Origin: Pantoea coffeiphila
GTDB lineage: Bacteria > Pseudomonadota > Gammaproteobacteria > Enterobacterales > Enterobacteriaceae
Direction: 5' to 3'
DNA: 64,000 nt
NCBI RefSeq assembly: GCF_016909495.1
Contig: NZ_JAFBFW010000006.1
Location: 124,001 to 188,000 of the forward strand
A program made the position numbers and the translations under genes. This document shows, piece after piece, positions 43,946-52,831 of this stretch (its first letter is position 1; each line of letters opens with the position of its first letter). Below the pieces are notes generated by a model, which had not been told where the DNA came from, ran no database searches, and worked only from the letters and a program-made list of their open reading frames with translations.

Positions 43946-45220
43946 ATGTCAAAACAGCAGATTACACAAAAGTCGGTGGTGATTGGTGGCGGTATTGTGG
44001 GCGTCTGTTGTGCGCTCTGGCTGCAAAAAGAGGGGCATCAGGTGTGGCTGATCGACCCGGCTGCACCCGGCGACAGCACCGCCAAATGGAGCTGCGGGCA
44101 GATGGCGGTGAGTGAAGTGATCCCGCTTTCCAAACCGGGTATTTTAAAACGTATTCCTGGCTGGCTGCTGGATCAGACCGGGCCGCTGGCGCTGCGCCCG
44201 GCGGCGTTACCGGCCATGCTGCCGTGGTTTCTGCGCTTTGTTGCCAACGCGCGCCACAGCCGCATCGACGCCATTGCCCATGCGATGGCTACGCTGACCC
44301 ATCAGGTTTACCCAGATTTTGCCACGCTGCTGGCGATGTGCCCGGACAAAACGCTGCTGGGGCAGCGCCCGGTCATTGAAGTGTTTGATTCACCGCGCGG
44401 CCTGGCGGCGGAAGCTGAGCACCTGCGCCTGCGCGAGCAGCTTGGCTTTAAGGCCGAGACGCTGGATGCCGCGGCGATTGCCGATCTGGAACCTGCGCTG
44501 GCGGGGAAATTCTCGCACGGCGTGCTGTTCCCGGACTGGTGCGCCGTCAGCGATACCAAAGGCTTTATTGCCGCGCTGACCGATGCGTTTGTGCGTCAGG
44601 GCGGCGTGCGTGTAGACACCGAAGCGCAGTCAATCAACGAAGCGAACGGTCTGGCCTGCGGCGTGACGCTGAACGATGGCCGCCAGCTGCCCGCCGATCA
44701 TGTGGTGGTGGCTGCCGGCACCGGCTCGAGGCGCTTCTTCGACCAGCTTGGCGTACGCGTGCCGCTGACCGGCATTTCCGGCTATCAGGCGCTGCTGCCG
44801 CAGCCCGAGGTCGAGTTTCACCATTCGGTAATTTATGCCGACGGCGGCTTCTGCTTCACACCGATGACCCGCGGGTTGCAGATCGGCGGCACCATTGAAT
44901 TTGCCGGTGCCGATGCGAAACCGAACTTCCAGCGCGCCGAGATTATCCTGCAGAAGGCCCGAAGGCTGCTGCCGCAGCTCAACGTGGCCGATAAAGAATT
45001 CGGCGTCGGGCACCGTCCCTTCCTGCCGGACACCAAACCGATCATTGACCGTTCGCGCCGTCTGACCAACGTGCTGATGGCCTTTGGCCACGGCCAGCTC
45101 GGGCTGACGCTGGGCGCAACAACCGGACGGCTGATTGCCGATCTTGCTGCCCTTCGCGTGCCCGCTCAGGATCTTACCCCTTTCAGCGCCTATCGCTTTA
45201 TGTCAGGAGACCGTTCATGA
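43946..45220 (+). CDS. DadA-like FAD-dependent amino acid oxidoreductase, likely D-hydroxyproline dehydrogenase
   Basis: 424 residues from the ATG at 43946 (the GTG at 43937 overlaps the ribosome site). The N-terminal FAD site is SVVIGGGIVGVCCALWLQKEGHQVWLIDPAAPGDSTAKWSCGQ. The substrate domain and a C-terminal FGVGHRPFLPDTKPIIDRSRRLTNVLMAFGHGQLGLTLGATTGRLIADL follow, as in DAO/DadA enzymes. Cis-4-hydroxy-D-proline from the epimerase would be oxidised to pyrroline-hydroxycarboxylate, the substrate of the DapA-like enzyme upstream. Its stop overlaps the aldehyde dehydrogenase start by 4 bp. D-amino acid specificity is an inference. Confidence 0.85.
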   Translation: MSKQQITQKSVVIGGGIVGVCCALWLQKEGHQVWLIDPAAPGDSTAKWSCGQMAVSEVIPLSKPGILKRIPGWLLDQTGPLALRPAALPAMLPWFLRFVANARHSRIDAIAHAMATLTHQVYPDFATLLAMCPDKTLLGQRPVIEVFDSPRGLAAEAEHLRLREQLGFKAETLDAAAIADLEPALAGKFSHGVLFPDWCAVSDTKGFIAALTDAFVRQGGVRVDTEAQSINEANGLACGVTLNDGRQLPADHVVVAAGTGSRRFFDQLGVRVPLTGISGYQALLPQPEVEFHHSVIYADGGFCFTPMTRGLQIGGTIEFAGADAKPNFQRAEIILQKARRLLPQLNVADKEFGVGHRPFLPDTKPIIDRSRRLTNVLMAFGHGQLGLTLGATTGRLIADLAALRVPAQDLTPFSAYRFMSGDRS

Positions 45221-46698
45221 CCTTTACCAACCAGCTTTTTATTAACGGCCAGTGGGTTGCCCCGGTGCGCGGCGGCAGCTTTGATACGATTGACCCGGCG
45301 AATGAAACCGCCATTGCGCAGGTCGCCGCCGCGACGGCTGAAGACGTGGACCGGGCGGTGCAGGCCGCGCGCAACGCTTTCGACCACGGCGGCTGGCCGG
45401 AACTGAGCGGCAAAGCGCGCGCCGGGTATCTGCGCCGCATCGCCAGCCTGATCCGCGACCGGCAGCAGACGCTGGCCGAACTGGAAGTGCGCGACAACGG
45501 CAAACCGCTGCCTGAAGCACTGTGGGATATCGGCGATACCGCCTACTGTTTTGATTTCTATGCCGATCTGGCCGAACAGCTGGATGCGCAGCAGGAAAAG
45601 GCGGTGGCGCTTTCTGACGAGCGCTTCAGCTCCGTGGCGCGCAAAGAGCCGGTCGGCGTCTGTGGGGCGATTATCCCCTGGAACTTCCCGATGCTGATGG
45701 CGGCGTGGAAAGTGGCCCCGGCGCTCGCCGCGGGCTGCACGGTAGTGCTGAAGCCCTCCGAGGTCACGCCGCTGACCGCACTCCAGCTGGCGGACATCGC
45801 CCGTGAGGCCGAGCTGCCGCCGGGCGTGCTCAATGTGATCACCGGCTTCGGGGCTGATGCTGGCTCGCCGTTAACTGAACATCCCGATGTCGATAAGCTG
45901 GCCTTCACCGGTAGCGTGCCTACCGGGCGAAAAATCATGCAGGCCGCCGCCGCAGAGATTAAAAATGTCAGCCTGGAGCTGGGGGGCAAGTCGGCATTTA
46001 TCATCTTTGATGACAGCGATATTGAAAAAGCGGTGGAGTGGATACTGTTCGGCATCTTCTGGAATAAAGGGGAAGTCTGCTCGGCGACCTCGCGGGTGCT
46101 GGTGCAGCGCAACCTGTATGATGCGCTGCTGGCCCGGCTGGTGGAGGAAGCGGAGCGCATCCGCATCGGCAACGGAATGGCCGACGGCGTGCTGCTCGGG
46201 CCGCTGGTCAATGCTGCACAGTATGAAAAAGTGCAGGCGGCGATCGCGCGCGGCATCGAGCAGGGGGCGACCCTGCTCAGCGGCGGGAAGAGACCGAACG
46301 GCCACGACAAAGGCTACTTCCTGCAGCCGACGATTTTCACCGATATGTCTGAAGAGAGTGACATCTGGCGCGAGGAAATTTTCGGCCCGGTGGTCTGCGT
46401 GCGAGCCTTCGATGATGAAGCCGAAGCCGTGGCCTCCGCTAACCGTTCTCGCTTTGGCCTGGCCGCGGCGGTGATGTCGCCGGATCTGGCGCGTGCCGAA
46501 CGCGTAGCCCGCAGACTGCGCGCCGGGATTGTATGGATTAACTGTTCGCAGCCCACCTTCACCGAAGCGCCGTGGGGCGGCTATAAGCAGAGCGGCATCG
46601 GCCGCGAGCTGGGCGAGTGGGGCCTGAACAACTATCTGGAAACCAAGCAGATCACCCGTTACGACAGCGACGAGCCGTGGGGCTGGTACATTAAATAA
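45217..46698 (+). CDS. NAD(P)-dependent aldehyde dehydrogenase, likely alpha-ketoglutarate semialdehyde dehydrogenase
   Basis: 493 residues with all ALDH motifs: GAIIPWNFPMLMAAWKVAPALAAG, FTGSVPTGRKIMQAAA, LELGGKSAFIIFDDSD with the general-base Glu, NKGEVCSATSRVLV with the catalytic Cys, and EIFGPVVCVRAF. The sequence style is closest to betaine-aldehyde/amino-aldehyde dehydrogenases. The position between the FAD oxidase and the epimerase of a hydroxyproline operon points to oxidation of 2-oxoglutarate semialdehyde to 2-oxoglutarate. Its start overlaps the preceding stop (ATGA). Confidence 0.87.
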   Translation: MTFTNQLFINGQWVAPVRGGSFDTIDPANETAIAQVAAATAEDVDRAVQAARNAFDHGGWPELSGKARAGYLRRIASLIRDRQQTLAELEVRDNGKPLPEALWDIGDTAYCFDFYADLAEQLDAQQEKAVALSDERFSSVARKEPVGVCGAIIPWNFPMLMAAWKVAPALAAGCTVVLKPSEVTPLTALQLADIAREAELPPGVLNVITGFGADAGSPLTEHPDVDKLAFTGSVPTGRKIMQAAAAEIKNVSLELGGKSAFIIFDDSDIEKAVEWILFGIFWNKGEVCSATSRVLVQRNLYDALLARLVEEAERIRIGNGMADGVLLGPLVNAAQYEKVQAAIARGIEQGATLLSGGKRPNGHDKGYFLQPTIFTDMSEESDIWREEIFGPVVCVRAFDDEAEAVASANRSRFGLAAAVMSPDLARAERVARRLRAGIVWINCSQPTFTEAPWGGYKQSGIGRELGEWGLNNYLETKQITRYDSDEPWGWYIK

Positions 46699-46709
46699 GA
46701 GATAACGCC

Positions 46710-47735
46710 ATGCGCTGGAAAAAAACATTACAGCTGATTGATGTGCACTGTGAAGGGGAGATCGGCAAGGTGATCACCTCGGGAGTGATTGATATTCCCG
46801 GTACCACCATGCTTGATAAAATGAACTACATCAACGAGGTGGACGACAGTCTGCGTCGCCTGGTCATGCTGGAACCGCGCGGCTGCCTGCAAATGTCGGT
46901 GAACCTGCTGCTGCCGCCGACGGTGCCGGGCGCACATGCGGGGTTCATTGTTTTGCAGGCCGATAAGGCGCATCCAATGTCCGGCAGCAACTGCATCTGC
47001 GTGGTTACCGCGCTGCTGGAAACCGGGATGATTGCCATGCAGGAGCCGGAAACCACCGTGGTGCTGGATACCCCCGCCGGGCTGGTGACGGCGGTAGCGG
47101 CCTGTTCCGACGGGCGCTGCGTGAGCGTGTCGCTGGATATGGTGCCTGCCTTTGTTGAACATCTGGACCGCGAGTTTGATATTCCCGGCTTTGGTAAGAT
47201 CGCCGCCGATATCGCCTTTGGCGGCGTCTATTATGCGCTTATTGACGTTGAGCAGATCGGCCTGACGATTTCACCGGACAATGCCCGCGAGCTGGCAACC
47301 CACGGCGTGGCGTTTTGCCAGGCAATTAACCAGCAGATCCAGGTTCGCCATCCGCTGCTGCCGTTAATTAACGACGTGGCCTATGTGATGTTCCGCCAGC
47401 GTGAGGAAAGCAAAATCTGGCGTACCTGCACCACGCTGCCGCCGGGGCGGGTGGATCGTTCGCCCTGCGGCACGGGCAGTTCTGCTAACCTGTCTGTACT
47501 GGATGCGCGCGGTGAAGTGGAAGTGGGCGATCGCCTGACCTCGCGTTCAACGATTAACGGTGAGTTTCGCGTAGAGCTGCGCGGGCGTACTCAGGTCGGC
47601 GATAAGCTGGCGGTGCTGCCGCGCGTCACCGGGCGGGCCTGGGTGTACGGCATTCAGCAGTTAGGCGTTGATCCTGACGACCCGCTCGCGGCGGGCTTTA
47701 TGCTCAGCGATACCTGGGGACCGGCATTATCCTGA
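46710..47735 (+). CDS. Proline racemase-family enzyme, likely 4-hydroxyproline 2-epimerase
   Basis: 341 residues of the proline racemase family: IDVHCEGEIGKVITSGVIDIPG at the N-terminus, the first catalytic loop HPMSGSNCIC with Ser91, and the second DRSPCGTGSSA with Cys253. In this family Cys/Cys pairs are racemases and 4-hydroxyproline epimerases and Cys/Thr pairs are 3-hydroxyproline dehydratases. A Ser/Cys pair is a less studied variant that can still epimerise hydroxyprolines. In this operon, conversion of trans-4-hydroxy-L-proline to the cis-D isomer is the natural first step. Confidence 0.85.
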   Translation: MRWKKTLQLIDVHCEGEIGKVITSGVIDIPGTTMLDKMNYINEVDDSLRRLVMLEPRGCLQMSVNLLLPPTVPGAHAGFIVLQADKAHPMSGSNCICVVTALLETGMIAMQEPETTVVLDTPAGLVTAVAACSDGRCVSVSLDMVPAFVEHLDREFDIPGFGKIAADIAFGGVYYALIDVEQIGLTISPDNARELATHGVAFCQAINQQIQVRHPLLPLINDVAYVMFRQREESKIWRTCTTLPPGRVDRSPCGTGSSANLSVLDARGEVEVGDRLTSRSTINGEFRVELRGRTQVGDKLAVLPRVTGRAWVYGIQQLGVDPDDPLAAGFMLSDTWGPALS

Positions 47736-47777
47736 GGCCGTTTTTGTATTAATTGACTCTCAGTCAGGGAAAGAGCG

Positions 47778-48485
47778 ATGAAACCTAGCGATAAAGAAGA
47801 AAGCACCGGCCGCCGACACGGCGGGCGCTATATTTATGAAGAGCTGCGTCGGCAGATCCTGACGCTACAGTTGAAGCACGGCGAACAGCTGGACGAGATT
47901 TCGCTGGCGAACACGTTTGGTTTGTCTCGCTCCCCGGTGCGCGATGCGATGGCGCGTCTGGTGAGTGAAGGACTGGTGACGATTCTGCCGAACCGTACCG
48001 CCATCGTGACGCCGTTTGAAATTGAGGAATTTCCGAACTACATCACCGCGCTGGATCTGATCCAGCGGGCGGTGACGCGGCTGGCGGCGAAGCACCGCAG
48101 CGAAGCCGATCTGCTTAAAATCGAAGCGGCGAACGCCGAGTATATGGAAAAGGTTTATCAGGGCGACTTCAGCGCGATGACGGAGAAGAACAAAGCCTTT
48201 CATCTTGCCATCGCCGCCGCCGGTCGCAACAACTACCTGGCGACCTACTACGATAAGCTACTTTCCGAGGGCCAGCGCATCCAGCACCTGCAGTTTGACT
48301 TTATGACCAGTCAGGATGCACCGCAGAAGCTGGGCCGCGATCACGATGAGCTGATCGCGGTGATCCGCGCCGGAGACGCCGACGCGGCCGATAAAGCCGC
48401 TCATGAACATACCATGCTATTCCAGAACCGTTTTCTGACCTTTATGCAGCGCAATCTGCTGAAGGATATGGACATTAACGCCTGA
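47778..48485 (+). CDS. GntR/FadR-family (FCD) regulator of the hydroxyproline-type operon
   Basis: 235 residues. The N-terminal winged helix reads YIYEELRRQILTLQLKHGEQLDEISLANTFGLSRSPVRDAMARLVSEGLVTILPNRTAIV at residues 18-76. An all-helical FCD domain follows, with metal-site candidates Asp, His and His spread through LDLIQRAVTRLAA ... NKAFHLAIAAAGRNNYLATYY ... DHDELIAVIRAGDADAADKAAHEH. It is the last gene directly linked to the catabolic set. The related boxes at 39802-39824 and 50283-50304 are its likely operators. Confidence 0.88.
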   Translation: MKPSDKEESTGRRHGGRYIYEELRRQILTLQLKHGEQLDEISLANTFGLSRSPVRDAMARLVSEGLVTILPNRTAIVTPFEIEEFPNYITALDLIQRAVTRLAAKHRSEADLLKIEAANAEYMEKVYQGDFSAMTEKNKAFHLAIAAAGRNNYLATYYDKLLSEGQRIQHLQFDFMTSQDAPQKLGRDHDELIAVIRAGDADAADKAAHEHTMLFQNRFLTFMQRNLLKDMDINA

Positions 48486-48499
48486 TCCCCCGGTTTTAA

Positions 48500-48532
48500 A
48501 CCCTCCGCCGCGCGTAAAAAGCGCGGCGGGCG
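48500..48532 (+). terminator. GC-rich hairpin after the GntR gene
   Basis: A 9-bp stem (CCGCCGCGC / GCGCGGCGG) with loop GTAAAAA lies between the GntR gene and the first SDR gene. There is no T-run, so it may only attenuate transcription into the SDR pair. Confidence 0.5.
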
Positions 48533-48593
48533 GGGAGAGTTTGGCTTTTTTCCGGCAGCGGGCAGTGCACAACAGCGATACGAGGAGAGAAAA

Positions 48594-49349
48594 ATGCAGC
48601 GTTTTAGCAATAAGAACGTCATCGTCACCGGCGGCGCAGGTGGCATCGGCGAGGCTATCTGCCGCCGTTTTGCCGCAGAAGGTGCGCAGGTGTGGATCGT
48701 TGACAGCAACGCGAAACTGGCCACGGCGCTGGCGGAGAGTATTCGTCAGGAAGGCGGAAGAGCGCAGTGGCGCGCCGTGGATCTGGCCAGCGCGGCAGAA
48801 ATCACGGCATTTGTCGCCGACGTGAAATCACAGGAATCCCGCATTGATGTGCTGATCAATAACGCCGGGATCAACCGCCGTGGTCCGCTGCTGGAGCTGA
48901 GCGAAGAGGACTGGCACAGCACCTTTACGGTAAATCTGGATGCGTTGTTTCATATGTGCCGCGCGGTGCTGCCGCAGATGATCGCCCAGGGCGGCGGGGG
49001 GATTGTCAACACCGCCTCGCAGTGGGGGCTGCACCCCGCGCCGGGGCATATTGCCTACAACACCTCCAAGGCCGCCGTGGCCGCCTTTACCCTCAATCTG
49101 GCACGTGATTACGCCGCCGATAAGGTGCGGGTCAACGCGGTGTGCCCCGGCGAAGTGCGAACCCCGATGCTGGAAAGCAATCTGGCGCGCAGCGGCCGCA
49201 CGCTGGACGATTTAAACGCGCTGGTGCCGTTTGGCCGTATCGGTGAACCGGAAGAAATTGCCGCTACCATGGCGTTTCTGGCCTCGGATGAAGCACCGTA
49301 TCTTTGCGGTGCACTGATTGAAATCACCGGCGCGCAGGCCGTGGCATAA
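48594..49349 (+). CDS. Short-chain dehydrogenase/reductase
   Basis: 251 residues of the classical SDR family. The cofactor site is VIVTGGAGGIGEAICRRFA near residue 10. NNAGINRRGP follows, then catalytic Ser in GIVNTASQWG, YNTSK as YxxxK, and the C-terminal YLCGALIEITGAQAV. It has a good ribosome site (GAGGAGAG). The hydroxyproline route does not need it, so it may serve a related hydroxy-amino acid or polyol. The next gene encodes a second SDR 14 bp later. The substrate is unknown. Confidence 0.85.
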   Translation: MQRFSNKNVIVTGGAGGIGEAICRRFAAEGAQVWIVDSNAKLATALAESIRQEGGRAQWRAVDLASAAEITAFVADVKSQESRIDVLINNAGINRRGPLLELSEEDWHSTFTVNLDALFHMCRAVLPQMIAQGGGGIVNTASQWGLHPAPGHIAYNTSKAAVAAFTLNLARDYAADKVRVNAVCPGEVRTPMLESNLARSGRTLDDLNALVPFGRIGEPEEIAATMAFLASDEAPYLCGALIEITGAQAVA

Positions 49350-49363
49350 CTCCTGGAGGAATG

Positions 49364-50116
49364 ATGACTTCACTTAGCGGAAAAACAGTACTGGTCACGG
49401 GCGCTACCAAAGGGATTGGTCGCGAAATTGTTAAATCGCTGCACGCTGAGGGCGCTTCGGTGATCGGCCACTATGGTCACGATGAACGCAGTGCGGTGGC
49501 GCTGCTTGCGGAGTATCCCCGACGACTGCAACTCGTTCAGCAGGATTTGTCACAGCCGCAGGCTGCGGCGGCGCTCTGGCAAAAGGCGCTCCGCTGCGCC
49601 GACAGAATAGACGTGCTGGTGAATAATGCCGGGATTTATGTTGCGTCGCCGCTTGAGGATACCGAAGCGTGGCAGGCGGGATGGCAGGTCAATTTACAGG
49701 TAAATCTGCAGGCCCCCGCCGATCTGTGTCGGCTGGCAATCGGCCACTTTAGCCCACAGGGCGGCGGGATAGTGATTAATATGGCCAGCCGATCTTCGCA
49801 TCGCGGTGACGGGCCGGAACATCTGGCCTACGGCGCGGCAAAAGGCGGACTGCTGGCGCTGACCAAAGGGATCGCCCGCGGCTACGGCCATCAGAACGTG
49901 CTGGCCTATGCGCTGGCTCCGGGCTGGGTGCGCACGGCGATGGCAGAGGATCATATCGCCAGCGTCGGCGAAGCCGCGGTCACGGCAAACCTTCCGCTGC
50001 GTGAAGTTACGCCGCCTTCCGACGTGGCGGCGATGATCGCCTTCCTCGCCAGCGGCCGCTGCCGCCACGCCACCGGATCAACCATCGATATTACCGGCGC
50101 GGATTACGTTCGCTAA
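49364..50116 (+). CDS. Short-chain dehydrogenase/reductase
   Basis: 250 residues from the ATG at 49364, preferred to the ATG at 49361 because GGAGG then has a normal gap. The cofactor site is TVLVTGATKGIGREIVKSL, followed by NNAGIYVASP, Ser in VINMASRSSH, YGAAK as YxxxK, and the C-terminal HATGSTIDITGADYV. It is FabG-like in length but sits in a catabolic cluster directly after another SDR, so a dehydrogenase pair acting on one substrate is plausible. The substrate is unknown. Confidence 0.84.
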   Translation: MTSLSGKTVLVTGATKGIGREIVKSLHAEGASVIGHYGHDERSAVALLAEYPRRLQLVQQDLSQPQAAAALWQKALRCADRIDVLVNNAGIYVASPLEDTEAWQAGWQVNLQVNLQAPADLCRLAIGHFSPQGGGIVINMASRSSHRGDGPEHLAYGAAKGGLLALTKGIARGYGHQNVLAYALAPGWVRTAMAEDHIASVGEAAVTANLPLREVTPPSDVAAMIAFLASGRCRHATGSTIDITGADYVR

Positions 50117-50444
50117 TCTGCCATCGCTGTAATTTTCACCTTTCATGACAAACCTGCATCCCGCTGACGGGATGCAGGATGTGATCTGCATCACAAATAA
50201 TACCTTAGTGTCGCGAATTTAAATTTATGTAAAGCAGCTTGATTGACTTTGTTAATCACGAGGTTCTATGCTTTGCGTCGTATTGTGTGCAAGTTTGTAC
50301 ACAATAAAATTTCCAGCCTGACAATCAGCAATCCCGTGAGTGGATGAAACGATTATCCCTTTTAACACAGTGTGTTAAGAGACGGGCTGGTATTGCCTGA
50401 AGCAAAGTGAGTTAACTGACTATTCATTCTTTGGAACTAAATTT
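50117..50444 (+). promoter_or_regulatory. Control region of the PQQ dehydrogenase gene: hairpin, CRP box, promoter and GntR-type operator
   Basis: 328 bp. A perfect 11-bp stem hairpin (CCTGCATCCCG / CGGGATGCAGG, 50153-50178) can end the SDR transcript. TGTGATCTGCATCACA at 50180-50195 is a full-consensus CRP box. TTGACT (50243), an 18-bp spacer and TATGCT (50267) form a promoter. An imperfect palindrome at 50283-50304 (TTGTGTGC ... GTACACAA) starts 11 bp after the -10, just as at the hydroxyproline operon. Confidence 0.7.
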
Positions 50445-52826
50445 ATGGATGTGAACAACCCGGGGAAACTCGGCAAACTATGGCTGAAGCTGGTGGCGGT
50501 GGTGACCACGCTGGCCGGTATTTACTTTCTGGCCGGCGGTGCCTGGCTGATCGGCGTTGGAGGAAGTTGGTACTTCCTGATCGCCGGTATTCTGCTGCTG
50601 GGCAGCGGGGTGCTGATGTTCCGCCGCCGTCTGGCCGGTGCGGTACTGTTTGGCATTACCCTGGTTTACACGGCGGTCTGGGCATTGTGGGACGTCGGCC
50701 TGCAGTTCTGGCCGCTGTTCTCACGCGTTTTTGCCCCGGCGGCGGGCGCGGTGCTGATCGCGTTTACCGTGCCGTTGCTCACCCGCCGTGTCGGTATCCG
50801 GCGCGGGGCATTTGTTTCCGGCTGCGTGCTGCTGGTGGCGGTGATTGCCGCGTTTATCAGCTCGTTCCAGCCGAAGGGCATCATCCGTAACACCGATGAA
50901 GCGGTAGTCAGTAAAGCGATCCCGGAAACGGACCCGCACGCCTCGCAGTCCGACTGGCCGGCCTGGTCCGGCGATAACAAAGGTTCGCGCTTCTCTTCGC
51001 TGAGCGATATCACTCCGGCAAACGTCAAAGACCTGAAAGTGGCCTGGACGGCTCACACCGGCGAAGCGGTGATCCCCGATAAGGGCGATGCAGAAGACCA
51101 GAACACCCCGCTGCAGATTGGCGACAGTCTGTACGTCTGTACGGCGTATACCTCGCTGATTTCCTACGATATCGACAGCGGTAAGGAAAAATGGCGCTAC
51201 AAGGCCGGGCTGGGGAACTCCACCTATCAGCGCTGCCGTGGTATCGGCTACTTTGATGCCACGACAGCGAAAAACGTCGCCGAGCCGGGGAGCGCGATCG
51301 ATGCTTCCGTCAGCCCGCAGCGCCTGTTCTTCCCCACGGGTGATGGCCGTCTGGTCGCTATTGACGCGCACACCGGTAAACCGGCAGCCAACTTTGGTCA
51401 CAACGGCGTTGTCGATCTGAAAATCGGCATGGGCGAGGTGAAACCGGGTTACTACCAGCAGTCTTCTTCTCCGCTGGTGGCCGGAAACCTGGTAATCGTC
51501 GGCGGCCGCGTGGTCGATAACTTCGAAACCAACGAGCCGCCGGGCGTGGTTCGCGCCTATAACGCCGTGACCGGCGAACTGGTGTGGGCCTGGGACCCGG
51601 GCAATCCGAACGTCACCCGCGAGCCGCTGTCGCCTGAAGGCTACACGCGCGGGACGCCGAACGTTTGGGTTGGCATGTCGTACGACGCCGATCTGGGGCT
51701 GGTCTATCTGCCAACCGGTAACGCCACACCGGATTTTTATGCCGGAGAGCGTACCGAGGCCGACGATCAATACGGTTCTTCGATTGTGGCGGTGAAGGTG
51801 TCCACCGGGCGTCCGGCCTGGTCGTTCCAGACCGTGCATCACGACGTGTGGGACTTCGATGTGACCGGCACCCCGGTGCTGTACGACGTGAAAAACGATG
51901 ACGGCACGGTGACACCGGTGCTGGCGGAAACGTCGAAGACCGGGATGATCTACCTGCTGGATCGCCGTAACGGTAAGCCTGTCGCACCGATAGAAGAAAA
52001 GCCGGTGCCGCAGGGCAACGTGCCGGGCGAACGCTATTCGCCGACGCAGCCGTATTCCACCGGCATGCCGGGCATCGGTAATGAAACGCTGACCGAATCG
52101 GATATGTGGGGCGCCACGCCGTTTGACCAGCTGATGTGCCGCATCCGCTTCAAGTCCAGCCGCTACGACGGCATCTTCACCCCGCCGGGGCTGGATACCG
52201 CATTACAGTATCCGGGATCTCTGGGTGGCCTGAACTGGGGCGGCGCGTCCGTTGACCCGACGACTGACCTGCTTTACGTCAACGATCTGCGTCTGGGCCT
52301 GTATCACTATCTGGTCCCGGCGAAGGATATTCCAGCCGGGCTGGGCAGCAGTGAAGGGATGGGGATCGTGGTGCAGAAAGGGCTGCCTTACGGCTCCATG
52401 CGTCAGCGTCTGATGTCACCGCTCGGCGTGCCGTGCCAGGCACCGCCGTTCGGTACGCTGTCGGCGATTAACCTGAAAACCCACAAGCTGGTGTGGCAGG
52501 TTCCGGTGGGCACCGTGCAGGATACCGGACCGTTAGGTATTCCGGTCGGTCTGCAAATGCCGCTGGGGATGCCGACGCTCGGCCCGACGCTGACCACGCG
52601 TTCCGGCCTGCTGTTCTTTGCGGGTACTCAGGACTTTTACCTGCGGGCGTTTAACAGCCACAACGGTGAGGAAATCTGGAAGTCTCGCCTGCCGGTGGGC
52701 AGCCAGAGCGGCCCGATTACCTACCGTTCAGCGAAAACCGGCAAGCAGTACGTGGTGATCTTTGCCGGAGGTTCGCCGCACTCCAGCGAGCGCGGCGATG
52801 ACATTATCGCTTACAGCCTGCCTTAA
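50445..52826 (+). CDS. gcd: Membrane-bound PQQ-dependent glucose/quinate/shikimate-type dehydrogenase
   Basis: 793 residues, the Gcd length. Five N-terminal membrane helices lie within residues 12-145 (LWLKLVAVVTTLAGIYFLAG onward). A periplasmic eight-bladed beta-propeller then starts at SDWPAWSGDNKGSRFSSLSDIT. PQQ-enzyme marks are QNTPLQIGDSLYVCTAYTSLISYDIDSGKEKWRY, SPQRLFFPTGDGRLVAIDAHTGKP, FQTVHHDVWDFDVTGTPVLYD and WKSRLPVGSQSGPITY. It oxidises aldoses in the periplasm and passes electrons to ubiquinone. Glucose is the default substrate; quinate or another polyol is possible. Confidence 0.9.
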   Translation: MDVNNPGKLGKLWLKLVAVVTTLAGIYFLAGGAWLIGVGGSWYFLIAGILLLGSGVLMFRRRLAGAVLFGITLVYTAVWALWDVGLQFWPLFSRVFAPAAGAVLIAFTVPLLTRRVGIRRGAFVSGCVLLVAVIAAFISSFQPKGIIRNTDEAVVSKAIPETDPHASQSDWPAWSGDNKGSRFSSLSDITPANVKDLKVAWTAHTGEAVIPDKGDAEDQNTPLQIGDSLYVCTAYTSLISYDIDSGKEKWRYKAGLGNSTYQRCRGIGYFDATTAKNVAEPGSAIDASVSPQRLFFPTGDGRLVAIDAHTGKPAANFGHNGVVDLKIGMGEVKPGYYQQSSSPLVAGNLVIVGGRVVDNFETNEPPGVVRAYNAVTGELVWAWDPGNPNVTREPLSPEGYTRGTPNVWVGMSYDADLGLVYLPTGNATPDFYAGERTEADDQYGSSIVAVKVSTGRPAWSFQTVHHDVWDFDVTGTPVLYDVKNDDGTVTPVLAETSKTGMIYLLDRRNGKPVAPIEEKPVPQGNVPGERYSPTQPYSTGMPGIGNETLTESDMWGATPFDQLMCRIRFKSSRYDGIFTPPGLDTALQYPGSLGGLNWGGASVDPTTDLLYVNDLRLGLYHYLVPAKDIPAGLGSSEGMGIVVQKGLPYGSMRQRLMSPLGVPCQAPPFGTLSAINLKTHKLVWQVPVGTVQDTGPLGIPVGLQMPLGMPTLGPTLTTRSGLLFFAGTQDFYLRAFNSHNGEEIWKSRLPVGSQSGPITYRSAKTGKQYVVIFAGGSPHSSERGDDIIAYSLP

Positions 52827-52831
52827 CGACT

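Noticed and set aside
50153..50178. Riboswitch or structured leader for the PQQ dehydrogenase gene
   Set aside because: The hairpin is upstream of the predicted promoter, so it belongs to the end of the SDR transcript, not to the dehydrogenase mRNA.
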